Source: an uncultured Muribaculaceae bacterium (GTDB taxonomy: Bacteria; Bacteroidota; Bacteroidia; Bacteroidales; Muribaculaceae). Taken from it: a stretch of 35,897 nt of DNA. The DNA lies in the NCBI GenBank assembly GCA_910584495.1, contig CAJUAR010000024.1, positions 1-35,897 of the forward strand, in the 5' to 3' direction. The notes under the pieces are model-generated. The model worked only from the letters and a program-made list of their open reading frames with translations. It had not been told where the DNA came from and made no database searches. This document shows, piece by piece, positions 24,356-32,468 of the stretch. The position numbers and the translations under genes were made by a program. How positions within the stretch are numbered: position 1 is the first letter of the stretch; the number at the start of each line of letters is the position of its first letter.

Positions 24356-25743
24356 CAAAAATCGGCGTTGTTGGGTGTGCGGGGGAAAGGAATGACATCG
24401 CGAATGTTTGCCATACCGGTGACAAAGAGCATGAGGCGTTCAAAACCGAGGCCGAAACCGCTGTGAGGAACAGTGCCGAAACGGCGGGTGTCGAGATACC
24501 ACCACATGTCCTTCATGGGGATATGGAGCTCTTCTATGCGGGCCAGCAGTTTGTTGTAGTCGGCTTCGCGTTCGGAACCGCCGATGATTTCGCCAATAGT
24601 GGGGAAGAGCACGTCCATGGCGCGGACAGTCTTGCCATCGTCGTTCTGCTTCATATAGAAGGCCTTGATGTCCTTGGGATAGTCGGTAAGGATAACAGGC
24701 TTCTTGAAGTGTTTTTCAACAAGGAAGCGTTCGTGTTCGCTCTGAAGGTCGATGCCCCATTCCACGGGTACTTCGAATTTATTTCCCGAAGCTTTGAGGA
24801 TATCGATGCCTTCGGTGTAGGTAAGGCGCACGAAATCGTTATGGAGCACAAATTCCAGACGCGGAATCAGTTCTTTGTCGAAATGCTCGGCAAGGAACTC
24901 TATGTCGTCGCGGCAGTGGTCGAGCACATATTGGATGCAGAATTTCACAAATTCCTCGGCCAGGTCCATGTTGTCGTTGATGTCATAGAATGCCATCTCA
25001 GGCTCGATCATCCAGAATTCAGACAGGTGACGCGGAGTGAACGAACGCTCGGCACGGAATGTGGGGCCGAAGGTGTAGATGGCACCAAGAGCTGTAGCTC
25101 CGAGCTCGCCTTCGAGCTGGCCCGATACGGTGAGAGCTGCAGGCTTGCCGAAGAAGTCTTTGCTGTAGTCTATCTCGCCGGTTTCAGTTTTGGGAATATT
25201 GTTCAGAGGCAGTGTCGTTACCTGGAACATGGCCCCGGCACCCTCGCAGTCGCTGCCCGTAATCAGAGGGGTATGAAGATAGAAGAAACCTTTTTCGTTG
25301 AAGAATTTATGGATTGCAAAGGCGAGGGAGCTGCGGATGCGCAGTATGGCGCCGAATGTTGCCGTGCGCGGACGCAAGTGGGCTTTCTCGCGCAGGAACT
25401 CCATTGTATGGCCTTTTTTCTGAAGGGGATAGGTGGCAGGATCGGCAGTGCCGTAAAGTTCGAAGCTTTCGGCCTGTATTTCGCATGTCTGACCTTTGCC
25501 CATCGATTCAACCAAGGTTCCTTCCACGGCAAGCGACGAACCGGTGGTGACAGCCTTGAGGTCGTCTTCGCTGAATTTGCCAAGGTCGAAGACAATCTGG
25601 ATGTTGCGGACTGTCGAACCATCATTAAGAGCTACAAACTGGACATTCTTGTTGCCACGGCGGGTGCGCACCCATCCTTTGACCAGCACCTTCTGCCCGA
25701 TGAGCTCAGGTGCAAAAATATCGTTTATTTTAGTACGTTTCAT
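24355..25743 (-). CDS. asnS: Asparaginyl-tRNA synthetase
   Basis: A 462-residue class IIb synthetase that charges tRNA-Asn. The N-terminal OB fold (about 15-110) shows KVLVKGWVRTRRGNKNVQFV and LNDGSTVRNIQ. The catalytic core has motif 2 in TFRAERSFTPRHLSEFWMIE and motif 3 in HSGFGLGFERLMLF, with GGSEREADYNKL before it. The insertion QLEGELGATAL between core strands is typical of AsnRS, supporting Asn over Asp specificity. The ATG at 25743 is chosen over a GTG one codon upstream. A consensus promoter lies 33-64 bases upstream. The stop overlaps the aminotransferase start by one base, so the two genes form an operon. Confidence 0.96.
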   Translation of the reverse strand: MKRTKINDIFAPELIGQKVLVKGWVRTRRGNKNVQFVALNDGSTVRNIQIVFDLGKFSEDDLKAVTTGSSLAVEGTLVESMGKGQTCEIQAESFELYGTADPATYPLQKKGHTMEFLREKAHLRPRTATFGAILRIRSSLAFAIHKFFNEKGFFYLHTPLITGSDCEGAGAMFQVTTLPLNNIPKTETGEIDYSKDFFGKPAALTVSGQLEGELGATALGAIYTFGPTFRAERSFTPRHLSEFWMIEPEMAFYDINDNMDLAEEFVKFCIQYVLDHCRDDIEFLAEHFDKELIPRLEFVLHNDFVRLTYTEGIDILKASGNKFEVPVEWGIDLQSEHERFLVEKHFKKPVILTDYPKDIKAFYMKQNDDGKTVRAMDVLFPTIGEIIGGSEREADYNKLLARIEELHIPMKDMWWYLDTRRFGTVPHSGFGLGFERLMLFVTGMANIRDVIPFPRTPNNADF

Positions 25744-25775
25744 CACTGTTAGCTAACTGATTTGTTTCTAAACTG

Positions 25776-25807
25776 CAAAGGTATGATTTTTTTTCAATTT
25801 TGGCAAT
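25776..25807 (-). promoter_or_regulatory. Promoter of asnS
   Basis: On the minus strand, ATTG (25807-25804) is followed after 20 bases by TACCTTTG (25783-25776), the Bacteroidetes consensus. Transcription would begin near 25769, giving a leader of about 25 bases. Confidence 0.65.
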
Positions 25808-25829
25808 ATCTGGCTTTGTCATAAAGGCG

Positions 25830-25860
25830 AAAAAACCGCTGCTTCGGTGTGAAGCAGCGG
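25830..25860 (-). terminator. Rho-independent terminator of the pseudouridine synthase gene
   Basis: CCGCTGCTTC (25836-25845) pairs with GAAGCAGCGG (25851-25860) around a five-base loop. On the minus strand the stem is followed by TTTTTT, the classic U-run. It lies 26 bases after the stop of the gene and before the asnS promoter. Confidence 0.85.
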
Positions 25861-25885
25861 CGTATCAGGGATAGAGATTTGCTTT

Positions 25886-27232
25886 TTATTCGAAGGAGCC
25901 CATTTTGAGGTAGTTTACCTCGGCCTGGGTGAGGTAGCGCCAGCGGCCGCGAGGCAGGTTCTTTTTGTTGAGGCCTGCAAAGTAGACGCGGTCGAGCTTT
26001 GTCACGTGGTAGCCGAGCGATTCGAATATGCGGCGCACAATACGGTTGCGTCCGCTGTGGATTTCGATACCGGCCTGGTTTCGGTCGGTTTCGGTGGCAT
26101 AGCTTATTGCGTCGGCGTGGATAGGGCCGTCCTCAAGTTCGATGCCATCGGCTATACGCTGCATATCTTCTTCTTCGATATCGCGGTCGCACCACACGTG
26201 ATAGATTTTTTTCTTCACAAATTTGGGGTGAGTGAGCTTTGAGGCAAGATCACCGTCGTTGGTGAGCAACAGCACACCGGTAGTATTGCGGTCGAGGCGT
26301 CCAACCGGGTAGATGCGTTCTGCACATGCGCCTTTGACAAGGTCCATGACTGTGAGACGGCCGTTGGGGTCATCACTTGTTGTCACGCAGTCCTTGGGCT
26401 TGTTGAGCAGAATATAGCATTTGCTTTCGGGAGTAACCACTTTTTCGTCGTATTCCACAACGTCCTTGTGGGTGATCTTTGTTCCCAGCTCTGTCACTAC
26501 CACACCGTTGACCTTGACAAGCCCCTGCTGAATGTATTCATCGGCTTCGCGGCGGGAACAAATACCGGCGTTGCTCATATATTTGTTAAGACGTATTTGT
26601 TCGTCCGGATCGGGAACGGGAAGTTCGTACTCTATGCGTTTGGGACGCGGAGTGAAGCTCTTGCCACGTCCGGGGAAGCCGCTGCCATTGTTATTGTTAA
26701 ACTGGCGACGCTGGCCGTTGTTGTAGCCGCCCTGGCCGCCATTGTTATAGGGACGGCGGGGACCGTTGTTATAGCCGCCCTGGCCACCGTTGTTATTGTT
26801 GTAGGGACGGCGGGGACCGTTGTTGTAGCCGCCCTGGCCGCCCTGGCCGCCGTTGTTATTGTTGTAGGGACGGCGGGGACCGTTGTTGTAGCCGCCCTGG
26901 CCACCGTTGTTATTATTGTAGGGACGAGGTTGATAGGGACGTTGCGGACGGTTGTAGCTTTGAACAGGCTGTGCTGCATCGGCACCGTTCTCGGCAGCTT
27001 CGGCGTTTTTGTCGAAATTGTTATGGTAGGGACGGTTGTTGTAGCCGCCTTGCTGATGGTTGTTGAAAGGACGCTGCGGACGCTGTCCGTAGGTATTATG
27101 CTGGTTGTTATAAGGACGTGGTTGATAAGGCCTGTCGTAACGCGACTGGTTTTCAACACCTTCGTCAAGGTTGTGAAGAGTTTGTCCAATGCGTGGACGT
27201 TTTGGTTTTTTGCTCGGAGTGTCGTTTTCCAT
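25886..27232 (-). CDS. 23S rRNA pseudouridine synthase (RluB/RsuA family) with Asn/Gly/Arg-rich N-terminal repeats
   Basis: A 448-residue enzyme converting uridine to pseudouridine in ribosomal RNA. Residues 1-200 are low-complexity and probably disordered, dominated by Asn, Gly, Arg, Pro, Tyr and Gln, with tandem units at about 105-177. Residues about 212-258 are an S4 RNA-binding domain (IRLNKYMSNAGICSRREADE). The catalytic domain follows: YILLNKPKDCVTTSDDPNGR, and GRLDRNTTGVLLLTNDGDLA with the catalytic Asp314. VGRLDRNTTG and ESLGYHVTKLDRVYFAGL are typical of RluB/RsuA. Typical RluB proteins lack such an N-terminal tail or carry basic tails at the C-terminus. A leader of more than 200 bases may precede it. 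Confidence 0.92.
   Translation of the reverse strand: MENDTPSKKPKRPRIGQTLHNLDEGVENQSRYDRPYQPRPYNNQHNTYGQRPQRPFNNHQQGGYNNRPYHNNFDKNAEAAENGADAAQPVQSYNRPQRPYQPRPYNNNNGGQGGYNNGPRRPYNNNNGGQGGQGGYNNGPRRPYNNNNGGQGGYNNGPRRPYNNGGQGGYNNGQRRQFNNNNGSGFPGRGKSFTPRPKRIEYELPVPDPDEQIRLNKYMSNAGICSRREADEYIQQGLVKVNGVVVTELGTKITHKDVVEYDEKVVTPESKCYILLNKPKDCVTTSDDPNGRLTVMDLVKGACAERIYPVGRLDRNTTGVLLLTNDGDLASKLTHPKFVKKKIYHVWCDRDIEEEDMQRIADGIELEDGPIHADAISYATETDRNQAGIEIHSGRNRIVRRIFESLGYHVTKLDRVYFAGLNKKNLPRGRWRYLTQAEVNYLKMGSFE
26702..26920 (-). repeat. In-frame tandem repeat coding for Asn/Gly/Arg units
   Basis: Within the pseudouridine synthase gene, four imperfect tandem units of 18, 21, 18 and 16 codons each read roughly RPYNNNNGGQGGYNNGPR, with insertions or losses of whole codons (an extra GGQ, or missing NN). 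The frame is always kept, which implies length change by slippage or recombination under selection for the reading frame. On the plus strand this appears as repeated GGACGGCGGGGACCGTTGTT-type blocks. Confidence 0.85.
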
Positions 27233-27591
27233 AACCTGAATGAGTATGCGCTAAGGGTGTTAAATTCGATGTAGTGTCAATAATCGCCGCCTCGCGGGGC
27301 TTGTTTAATATTTAAAACTATAGAAATGTGATTTTGTTCTTAACTGTGTTTATAATTAGTATTGAAAAGAATTAACGTGTGTCCAAAAAGAGTTGTTTTG
27401 CACTGTTTGTTGAGTTGAAACCTATCAAAAGCAAGCCTACTTGAATCTTCACTGCAAAAATAGCAATAAAAGCTCGTAACAGTGAGTTAAATAATCTTAA
27501 ATCTTTGATATGCGACATTTTTAACTTTCGTTTTGCGCTTTTACCATCGGGATATGCTACCTTTGCACCAACTAAGAAAAAAGAGAGAACT
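27233..27591. other. Divergent AT-rich intergenic region
   Basis: This 359-base gap separates the minus-strand pseudouridine synthase gene from the plus-strand hydrolase gene. It is rich in A and T and holds no convincing gene. On the minus strand, TATTTTTG (27462-27455) matches the -7 element, without a clear upstream partner; if used, it gives the synthase gene a leader of about 215 bases. On the plus strand a promoter for the hydrolase gene lies at 27532-27565. Confidence 0.55.
27532..27565 (+). promoter_or_regulatory. Probable promoter of the YqiA-like gene
   Basis: TTTG at 27532-27535 and TACCTTTG at 27558-27565 match the Bacteroidetes elements, though the 22-base spacer is slightly long. 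Transcription near 27572 would leave 20 bases before the ATG at 27592, which rules out the longer in-frame start at 27505. Confidence 0.55.
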
Positions 27592-28191
27592 ATGCGACTT
27601 GTCTATCTTCACGGTTTCCGCAGCTCGGGGCAGACAGCCACGGCAAAACGGCTCCAGAAACATCTTCCCTGGGTCGAAGTTATTTCGCCCGACATACCCC
27701 TCGACCCCGTAATTGCGCTGACACGCCTGCGGACTTTGGCTTCGCAACTGGGTCCCGATGACGTTATTGTCGGTACTTCGATGGGGGCCATGTTCGCTCT
27801 GCTGTTCCATGGCTGGCGGCGCGTGCTCATCAACCCCTCGCTCCATCCTTCGGCTCACATGCGCAAGTTTTTGGGACAGACCATCGACTTTTTCACCCCA
27901 CGGCAGGATGGCATACAGCAATTTAAAGTCACCGACAAGATGCTCAAAAAATACGAGGACTTCGAACGCAAGATTTTCGACCCCAAATTCGGAATTCAGT
28001 CGGGGCGCAAGGACAGCGACAATCTGGTGATGGCTTTCTTTGCCTCAGGCGACGAGGTGGTGAATTGTCGCGATGAATATGCCTTGCATTTCAGCAACAT
28101 CCACACTTTTGAAGGCGGTCATCGCCTCGACCCCGAGACAACGCTCAACATCATAGTGCCTCAAATCAAGAAATTTCTGGGCAAAGAATAA
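27592..28191 (+). CDS. YqiA/YcfP-type alpha/beta-hydrolase fold protein
   Basis: A 199-residue cytoplasmic protein of the YqiA/YcfP esterase family. It shows the oxyanion segment YLHGFRSSGQT (5-15), the nucleophile elbow GTSMGA (61-66, Ser63), INPSLHP, an acid candidate in FFASGDEVVN and the catalytic His in EGGHRL. The family has weak esterase activity in Escherichia coli; the natural substrate is unknown. The start is fixed at 27592 by the promoter position. It ends seven bases from the convergent EamA gene. Confidence 0.85.
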   Translation: MRLVYLHGFRSSGQTATAKRLQKHLPWVEVISPDIPLDPVIALTRLRTLASQLGPDDVIVGTSMGAMFALLFHGWRRVLINPSLHPSAHMRKFLGQTIDFFTPRQDGIQQFKVTDKMLKKYEDFERKIFDPKFGIQSGRKDSDNLVMAFFASGDEVVNCRDEYALHFSNIHTFEGGHRLDPETTLNIIVPQIKKFLGKE

Positions 28192-28198
28192 CCGGCTC

Positions 28199-29137
28199 TC
28201 AATGTGCACGTCCCCAACGCCTGGGGAATAGTTTGCGCACATGCACAACGGGCTTGCGTATGCCTGGTCCGGCAACGACAAACGTCACTGCCGCAACAAC
28301 GAGCAACAGACCTATCAAGGCCTGGGGGGTGAGAATCTCTCCAAAGACAAACACGCCGATAAGCACAGCCGTCACCGGTTCGAAAGCCCCGAGAATGGCA
28401 GTGGGCGTGGAGCCTATGCTCTGGATAGCTCCTGTGGTGCAGGCAAACGACATGGCTGTGGGCAAAATGGCCAGACCGGCCACACAGCCCCACTCCCTGA
28501 TGCCGGGCAGCGATGGAAACAATGGTTGCCCGTCGGGGAGAAGACGTGCGAGAAACAACACCACTCCGAACAAAAGCACATAGAAAGTGACAGTGAGCGT
28601 TGGCACGTTGCGCAACGAGGTTTTGTTTACTGCCACTATATAGATTGCATAGCTCAAAGCCGACAGCAACGACAAACCAACACCGGTGATGCTCACCAAT
28701 GCACCTTCCGATGTTTTCATCATCAGACCTATGCCGGCAGTTGCAATAGCTATGCACCACAATGTGACTGCTCCCAAGCGTTCGTGGAAGAAAAATCCCA
28801 TGATGCACGCCACCATCACCGGGTAGACAAACAAAATGGACGAAGCAATGCCCACATCCATATAATTATATGACATAAAGAGGGTGAGCGACGACACGGC
28901 AACAAGCAAGCCCATGCCCACAAGCAGCCCTGCCTGCCGTGCGCCGATGGCAAAACTTTGGCCGCGAAGCAATATGAGAAATGCCAGAACAGGCAATGCG
29001 GCGAGATAACGGAGAAAAAGTACCGAATCGGCACTGAGGCCCGCTTCATAGAGGGGCAATGCAAACAAGGGATTTGTTCCATAGCTGGCTGCGGCAAGAA
29101 TGCCGAGCAGGTACCCTTTTATTTTACCGGTGACCAT
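28199..29137 (-). CDS. EamA/DMT-family transporter
   Basis: A 312-residue inner-membrane protein with about ten hydrophobic helices in two EamA repeats, of the drug/metabolite transporter superfamily. The start is the ATG at 29137 (MVTGKIKGYLLGILAAASYG), which overlaps the HAD phosphatase gene by 14 bases; a longer open frame upstream codes for a non-hydrophobic, Ser/Pro-rich leader and is rejected. Features include SYNYMDVGIASSILFVYPVM at the end of repeat 1 and GAFEPVTAVLIGVFVFGEIL at the end of repeat 2, both classic EamA motifs. The solute is unknown. It is the last gene of the minus-strand operon. Confidence 0.92.
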   Translation of the reverse strand: MVTGKIKGYLLGILAAASYGTNPLFALPLYEAGLSADSVLFLRYLAALPVLAFLILLRGQSFAIGARQAGLLVGMGLLVAVSSLTLFMSYNYMDVGIASSILFVYPVMVACIMGFFFHERLGAVTLWCIAIATAGIGLMMKTSEGALVSITGVGLSLLSALSYAIYIVAVNKTSLRNVPTLTVTFYVLLFGVVLFLARLLPDGQPLFPSLPGIREWGCVAGLAILPTAMSFACTTGAIQSIGSTPTAILGAFEPVTAVLIGVFVFGEILTPQALIGLLLVVAAVTFVVAGPGIRKPVVHVRKLFPRRWGRAH

Positions 29138-29972
29138 AGTCGTTAAAATCTTGGATGATGAATTGCGATACCGAATCGGCCGTATTGGGACCGATGACAA
29201 TGTCGGCAGCTTCTTTGACCTCGGGAATGGCATTTTCCACAGCCACGGCGACATCGGCAGCAGCAAGCATCGACATGTCGTTGATGCTGTCGCCAAACAC
29301 CACTAAGCGCTCAGCGCCAACGGCATCTTTTAGCTGGGACACGGTCCTGGCCTTGTCGACACCGGGAGGGAAAACCTCGAGATTGTAAACCGACGGGGCG
29401 AAAATGTCGGGATAGGCATAGACGGTACATGCAGTCGAATCCTTGAAGCCTTCGGCAGCGCGGCATATCTTGTCGGGCTCGCCCATTCCAAAGAGAAGCA
29501 TGCCGGAGGTGCGTGCACGTGCCGGGGCTTCCTGCCCCAGATGGAAACGCTTCAAAGACAGCTTGCAACGTTCGCCGTAGAATTTCGTCTCGGCAGCATT
29601 GAGCTTTTGCGAGGTGTGATATACATCGAGCGAACGGCCATCCGGTGCCATGACATAGACAAAGGGGTCGACACCGTTTGCATGGCAATGTGCAATTATA
29701 TTGTCGAGTTCGTCGGCGGGCATGAACAAGGGATGGTCGAAACGTTCCTCCTGCCGCAGCCAACAGGCGCAACCTGTCATCACCACAGCCGGGGCTGTGG
29801 TGGGGGTGCCTGCAAGCAGGGGAACTACAGTGGCCGGAGTGCGGGCTGTGGCAACGGTAAACAAGCCACCACGCCGGCACACATCGGTAATGATTGCCGA
29901 ACTGCGCTGCGACACACGGCTGTCGGCGCCAAGCAGCGTTCCATCCAAATCACTTACGTAGAGAGTCTTCAT
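29124..29972 (-). CDS. Cof-type HAD-IIB phosphatase
   Basis: A 282-residue cytoplasmic phosphatase of HAD subfamily IIB. Motif I is DLDGTLL at residues 8-14 (nucleophile Asp8, acid/base Asp10); motif II is the Thr in TVATARTPA; motif III is the Lys in the KARTVSQLKDAVG region; motif IV is VVFGDSINDMSML with the Mg-binding Asp residues. The cap domain (about 85-195) is of the alpha/beta C2 type. Substrates in the family include sugar phosphates, FMN and PLP; the presence of nadK and pdxJ nearby is suggestive but not proof of a cofactor substrate. The ATG at 29972 overlaps the preceding stop by one base (TGATG). Confidence 0.92.
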   Translation of the reverse strand: MKTLYVSDLDGTLLGADSRVSQRSSAIITDVCRRGGLFTVATARTPATVVPLLAGTPTTAPAVVMTGCACWLRQEERFDHPLFMPADELDNIIAHCHANGVDPFVYVMAPDGRSLDVYHTSQKLNAAETKFYGERCKLSLKRFHLGQEAPARARTSGMLLFGMGEPDKICRAAEGFKDSTACTVYAYPDIFAPSVYNLEVFPPGVDKARTVSQLKDAVGAERLVVFGDSINDMSMLAAADVAVAVENAIPEVKEAADIVIGPNTADSVSQFIIQDFNDYGHR

Positions 29973-30835
29973 CACATAGCGGTTAGTACAGATATTATCC
30001 GGGAATAGGGAGCGTCCTTGAGTACTATCGTGCCGTCGGAATCAAGAAGGTAGAAAGTTGGATAGCTTGGAATGAGAAACAAGTCGTCATCGTCGATAGA
30101 GCCATCATTATGCCCGTCGGTCCATGCGTCGGGAAATTGCCCTGCTGATTTGCGCCAGCTATCAATGTCGGCTGTTGTTATGGCAATGATTTGGGCAGCA
30201 CCTCGTCCAAGACGGCTCTGTAGAATTATGTCGGAGGCCATCTGGGCAGCTGCATGGTGGCAGTCGTCACATTCCGGATCGTAGAAGAACAAGACGGTCG
30301 GCCTGCCAAGCGAAGCATGGAGTGTGCGTGCGGCTCCGCTGCGGTCGGTAAAGGCAAAATCCGGGGCTGGGCTGCCGGGCATGTTCTTTTCAACCATGGA
30401 CAGGAGCCAGCGGCAGCGCTCGGCATCGGGATAAGCGGCATCTGCCATAAGCTTCAAAAAGAGCGCAAAGAGCTTTTCATCGCGCTGCGGCGAAGCACCG
30501 TCGAAGAGGCAACTTTCAAGGGCTGAAGAAATGTCGGCAGCCCACGCATCATTTCGGCGGCCGGCATCGACAAGACGCTCCGCAGCCATGGCGCAGATGC
30601 TGTCGTTGGCTATGTGCGGAAAGAAACTCAAAAGGTCGGCTACGCTCTGATGCCACACCTCGGCAGTAAGACTGTCGGCAGGCTCATGGTCGAGAGCATC
30701 ACAAAAATGAAGGGCTGCATATGCCGCGCGTTCGCGGGGTTCGCGAAGGGTATCGGGCAATGCGGGCAGCGGCAGTCTGTAGGCAATGGCCCACAGCCCA
30801 ACACATAAGGCTGCTATCAAAGTGAAATTTCTCAT
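29972..30835 (-). CDS. DUF5106/thioredoxin-like exported protein
   Basis: A 287-residue protein with an N-terminal signal peptide or anchor (FTLIAALCVGLWAIAY). About residues 25-150 are helical and match the Bacteroidetes DUF5106 region. Residues about 150-285 form a TlpA-like thioredoxin fold: GSPAPDFAFTDRSGA, then PTVLFFYDPECDDCHH, with the redox pair CDDC, and later IPSYPTFYLLDSDGTIVLKD with the cis-proline segment. It is probably a periplasmic disulfide reductase. Both the start and the stop overlap neighbouring genes by one base (TGATG), so it sits inside a translationally coupled operon. Confidence 0.85.
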   Translation of the reverse strand: MRNFTLIAALCVGLWAIAYRLPLPALPDTLREPRERAAYAALHFCDALDHEPADSLTAEVWHQSVADLLSFFPHIANDSICAMAAERLVDAGRRNDAWAADISSALESCLFDGASPQRDEKLFALFLKLMADAAYPDAERCRWLLSMVEKNMPGSPAPDFAFTDRSGAARTLHASLGRPTVLFFYDPECDDCHHAAAQMASDIILQSRLGRGAAQIIAITTADIDSWRKSAGQFPDAWTDGHNDGSIDDDDLFLIPSYPTFYLLDSDGTIVLKDAPYSRIISVLTAM

Positions 30836-31593
30836 CAGAACACAGGAAATCGGAAGGTTTTGACACGCGCCTCGTACTCGGCCTCGCGCCCTCCGCAGTA
30901 GCGGTTGCAGATTTCGTGAAAGGCCTGCGAATGATTCATTTCCGAAAGGTGGGCAAGCTCATGCCAGACAATATAGTCGCGCAGCTCGTAAGGCAGAAAA
31001 ATAAGTCGGGGACTCAAAGTGATGATGCCTCGCGAATCGCAGCAGCCCAGACGCGTTTTTGATTCCTTGACCGCCCACCCCAAAGGCTTCTGATGCAGAC
31101 TTTCGGCAAGATCACGAGCTCTGGGAAGCACATACTCCTCGGTGGCTTTATATGCAAAATGGAGCAGAAGTTGATTGAGCCATTCAATGGCCCGGGGCTG
31201 AGAGGCATTGTCTGCCGATAGAAAATTGGGGTTGATTTTTACAATATAGTTGCACTTCTTTCCGCGAAGAGGTTTGTCCTTTACAATTGTCGGTGCCCAG
31301 TTGTAGCGTGCGGGCATGTCGGTGCTGTATTCAAAGGAAAAATCGACCTCGGGCGCATCCACTATCGAGCCAATCGCCAGTTGCTCGGCCGGACGGGCGG
31401 CGATGATGCGGTCCTGAAAACTCGCTATAAAGTTGTCGTACTCGCTCACCGGCAGATTGCGGGGAATGGTGATTTGCACCACCGGGCCCACCCAGCGTGC
31501 GCGTATGCTGCGCGCCGCGCCATGTACCTTCACTTTGACGGTCCCAAGAATGGGATGTTGATAACGGCACGAAGCCACAACTTTTTCTTCCAT
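30835..31593 (-). CDS. YgjP-like (DUF45) metallopeptidase-domain protein
   Basis: A 252-residue protein of the M48-related YgjP/SprT-like DUF45 group. The zinc motif is WHELAHLSEMNHSQAFHEI near residues 210-228 (HELAH followed by NHS and a downstream helix), as in the family. The N-terminal two-thirds are strand-rich with an RARWVGPVVQITIPRNLPVS segment. The substrate is unknown. The preferred start is ATG 31593, which shares one base with the nadK stop (TGATG), as at other joints in this operon; an ATG at 31617 is also in frame and would give a 25-base overlap. Confidence 0.85.
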   Translation of the reverse strand: MEEKVVASCRYQHPILGTVKVKVHGAARSIRARWVGPVVQITIPRNLPVSEYDNFIASFQDRIIAARPAEQLAIGSIVDAPEVDFSFEYSTDMPARYNWAPTIVKDKPLRGKKCNYIVKINPNFLSADNASQPRAIEWLNQLLLHFAYKATEEYVLPRARDLAESLHQKPLGWAVKESKTRLGCCDSRGIITLSPRLIFLPYELRDYIVWHELAHLSEMNHSQAFHEICNRYCGGREAEYEARVKTFRFPVF

Positions 31594-32468
31594 CATCTCC
31601 ATAAATTTTCGCCCCAATGAAGTTTCTGACGCAAAATCTGCGAAAAGGTGTGCTGCCGCAGCTGCAGAATGGTGATGGTGCGTGCCGCAGGGCGCAAATA
31701 TATCTCCGTGCCCATGTCGATGAGCACCGAACGGCCGTCGACAGCGAGACGCACATGGCTCGAACGGCCCGAGGGCACGATGCTCATGTCGAACTGTGGC
31801 CCGATAACCATAGGGCGCATGGTGAGCGAATGGGCGGCAACAGGTGCTATTACATAAACACCGGCGGTAGGCTGCACAATAGGTCCTCCAACCGATAGGT
31901 TGTAGGCCGTGCTGCCTGTCGAGGTGCAGACAATGAGGCCGTCGGCACGATAGTCGGCAAGAGGACCGCCGTCGAGGCTCACGCTTGCCGTAACCATCGA
32001 TGCCGACTCTTCCTTGGCAATCGCCACTTCGTTGAGTGCGTACTTGCCTATGGAAGCCGGCAGCTGCGGCGACACAATTTCCAGCAGACTGCGGCGTTCG
32101 GCCACGAACAAATCATCGGCAAGATAGCCCAGCAAGTTGGGAAGCTCGTCGATGGGCAGGGCGGTTAGATAGCCAAGGTGGCCCGAATTGAAGCCCACCA
32201 CAGGCACATCCAACTCGCCAATCCACAAGGCGGCGCGCAGAAAAGTGCCGTCGCCGCCTATGCTCACCACAAGGTCGGCTTTGTCAACATGCTCGAGCGT
32301 GCACCGGCGCACTTTGGCAAGAGCTCCGGGCACCGTCTGCCAGAGACTGGCGTATAGTTTATGATGCATCACCACATCATCGCCTCGACTTGCAAGCATG
32401 TCGAGGAAGCGGACAATGCTGTCGGTGCCGCCTTGCTGGCGACGGCTGCCGTAGATAGCGATCGTCAT
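31593..32468 (-). CDS. nadK: NAD kinase
   Basis: A 291-residue cytoplasmic enzyme that phosphorylates NAD to NADP. The hallmark GGDGT is at residues 71-75 (VVSIGGDGTFLRAAL). Next come GFNSGHLGYL, the NE motif in YALNEVAI, DGLIVCTSTGSTAYNLSVGG, and TMRPMVIGP near the C-terminus. The length is usual. Its ATG overlaps the stop of the ACT-like gene by four bases (ATGA) and its stop overlaps the start of the metallopeptidase gene. Confidence 0.96.
   Translation of the reverse strand: MTIAIYGSRRQQGGTDSIVRFLDMLASRGDDVVMHHKLYASLWQTVPGALAKVRRCTLEHVDKADLVVSIGGDGTFLRAALWIGELDVPVVGFNSGHLGYLTALPIDELPNLLGYLADDLFVAERRSLLEIVSPQLPASIGKYALNEVAIAKEESASMVTASVSLDGGPLADYRADGLIVCTSTGSTAYNLSVGGPIVQPTAGVYVIAPVAAHSLTMRPMVIGPQFDMSIVPSGRSSHVRLAVDGRSVLIDMGTEIYLRPAARTITILQLRQHTFSQILRQKLHWGENLWR

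Noticed and set aside
24463..25752. A 429-codon open frame antisense to asnS
   Set aside because: It mirrors the codon pattern of asnS, which has clear synthetase motifs; the antisense protein has no recognisable domain or start signal.
26702..26920. Regular repeats that could be mistaken for a CRISPR array
   Set aside because: The units are contiguous, in frame and coding, with no unique spacers between them.
26468..27274. A 268-codon plus-strand frame giving a Val/Ala-rich, membrane-like protein
   Set aside because: It is the complement of the Asn/Gly/Arg repeat region of the pseudouridine synthase gene; the hydrophobic look comes from the reverse complement of the repeats.
27505..27591. 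Longer start for the YqiA-like hydrolase
   Set aside because: The extra 29 residues cross the promoter and lie before the normal MRLVYLHGF start.
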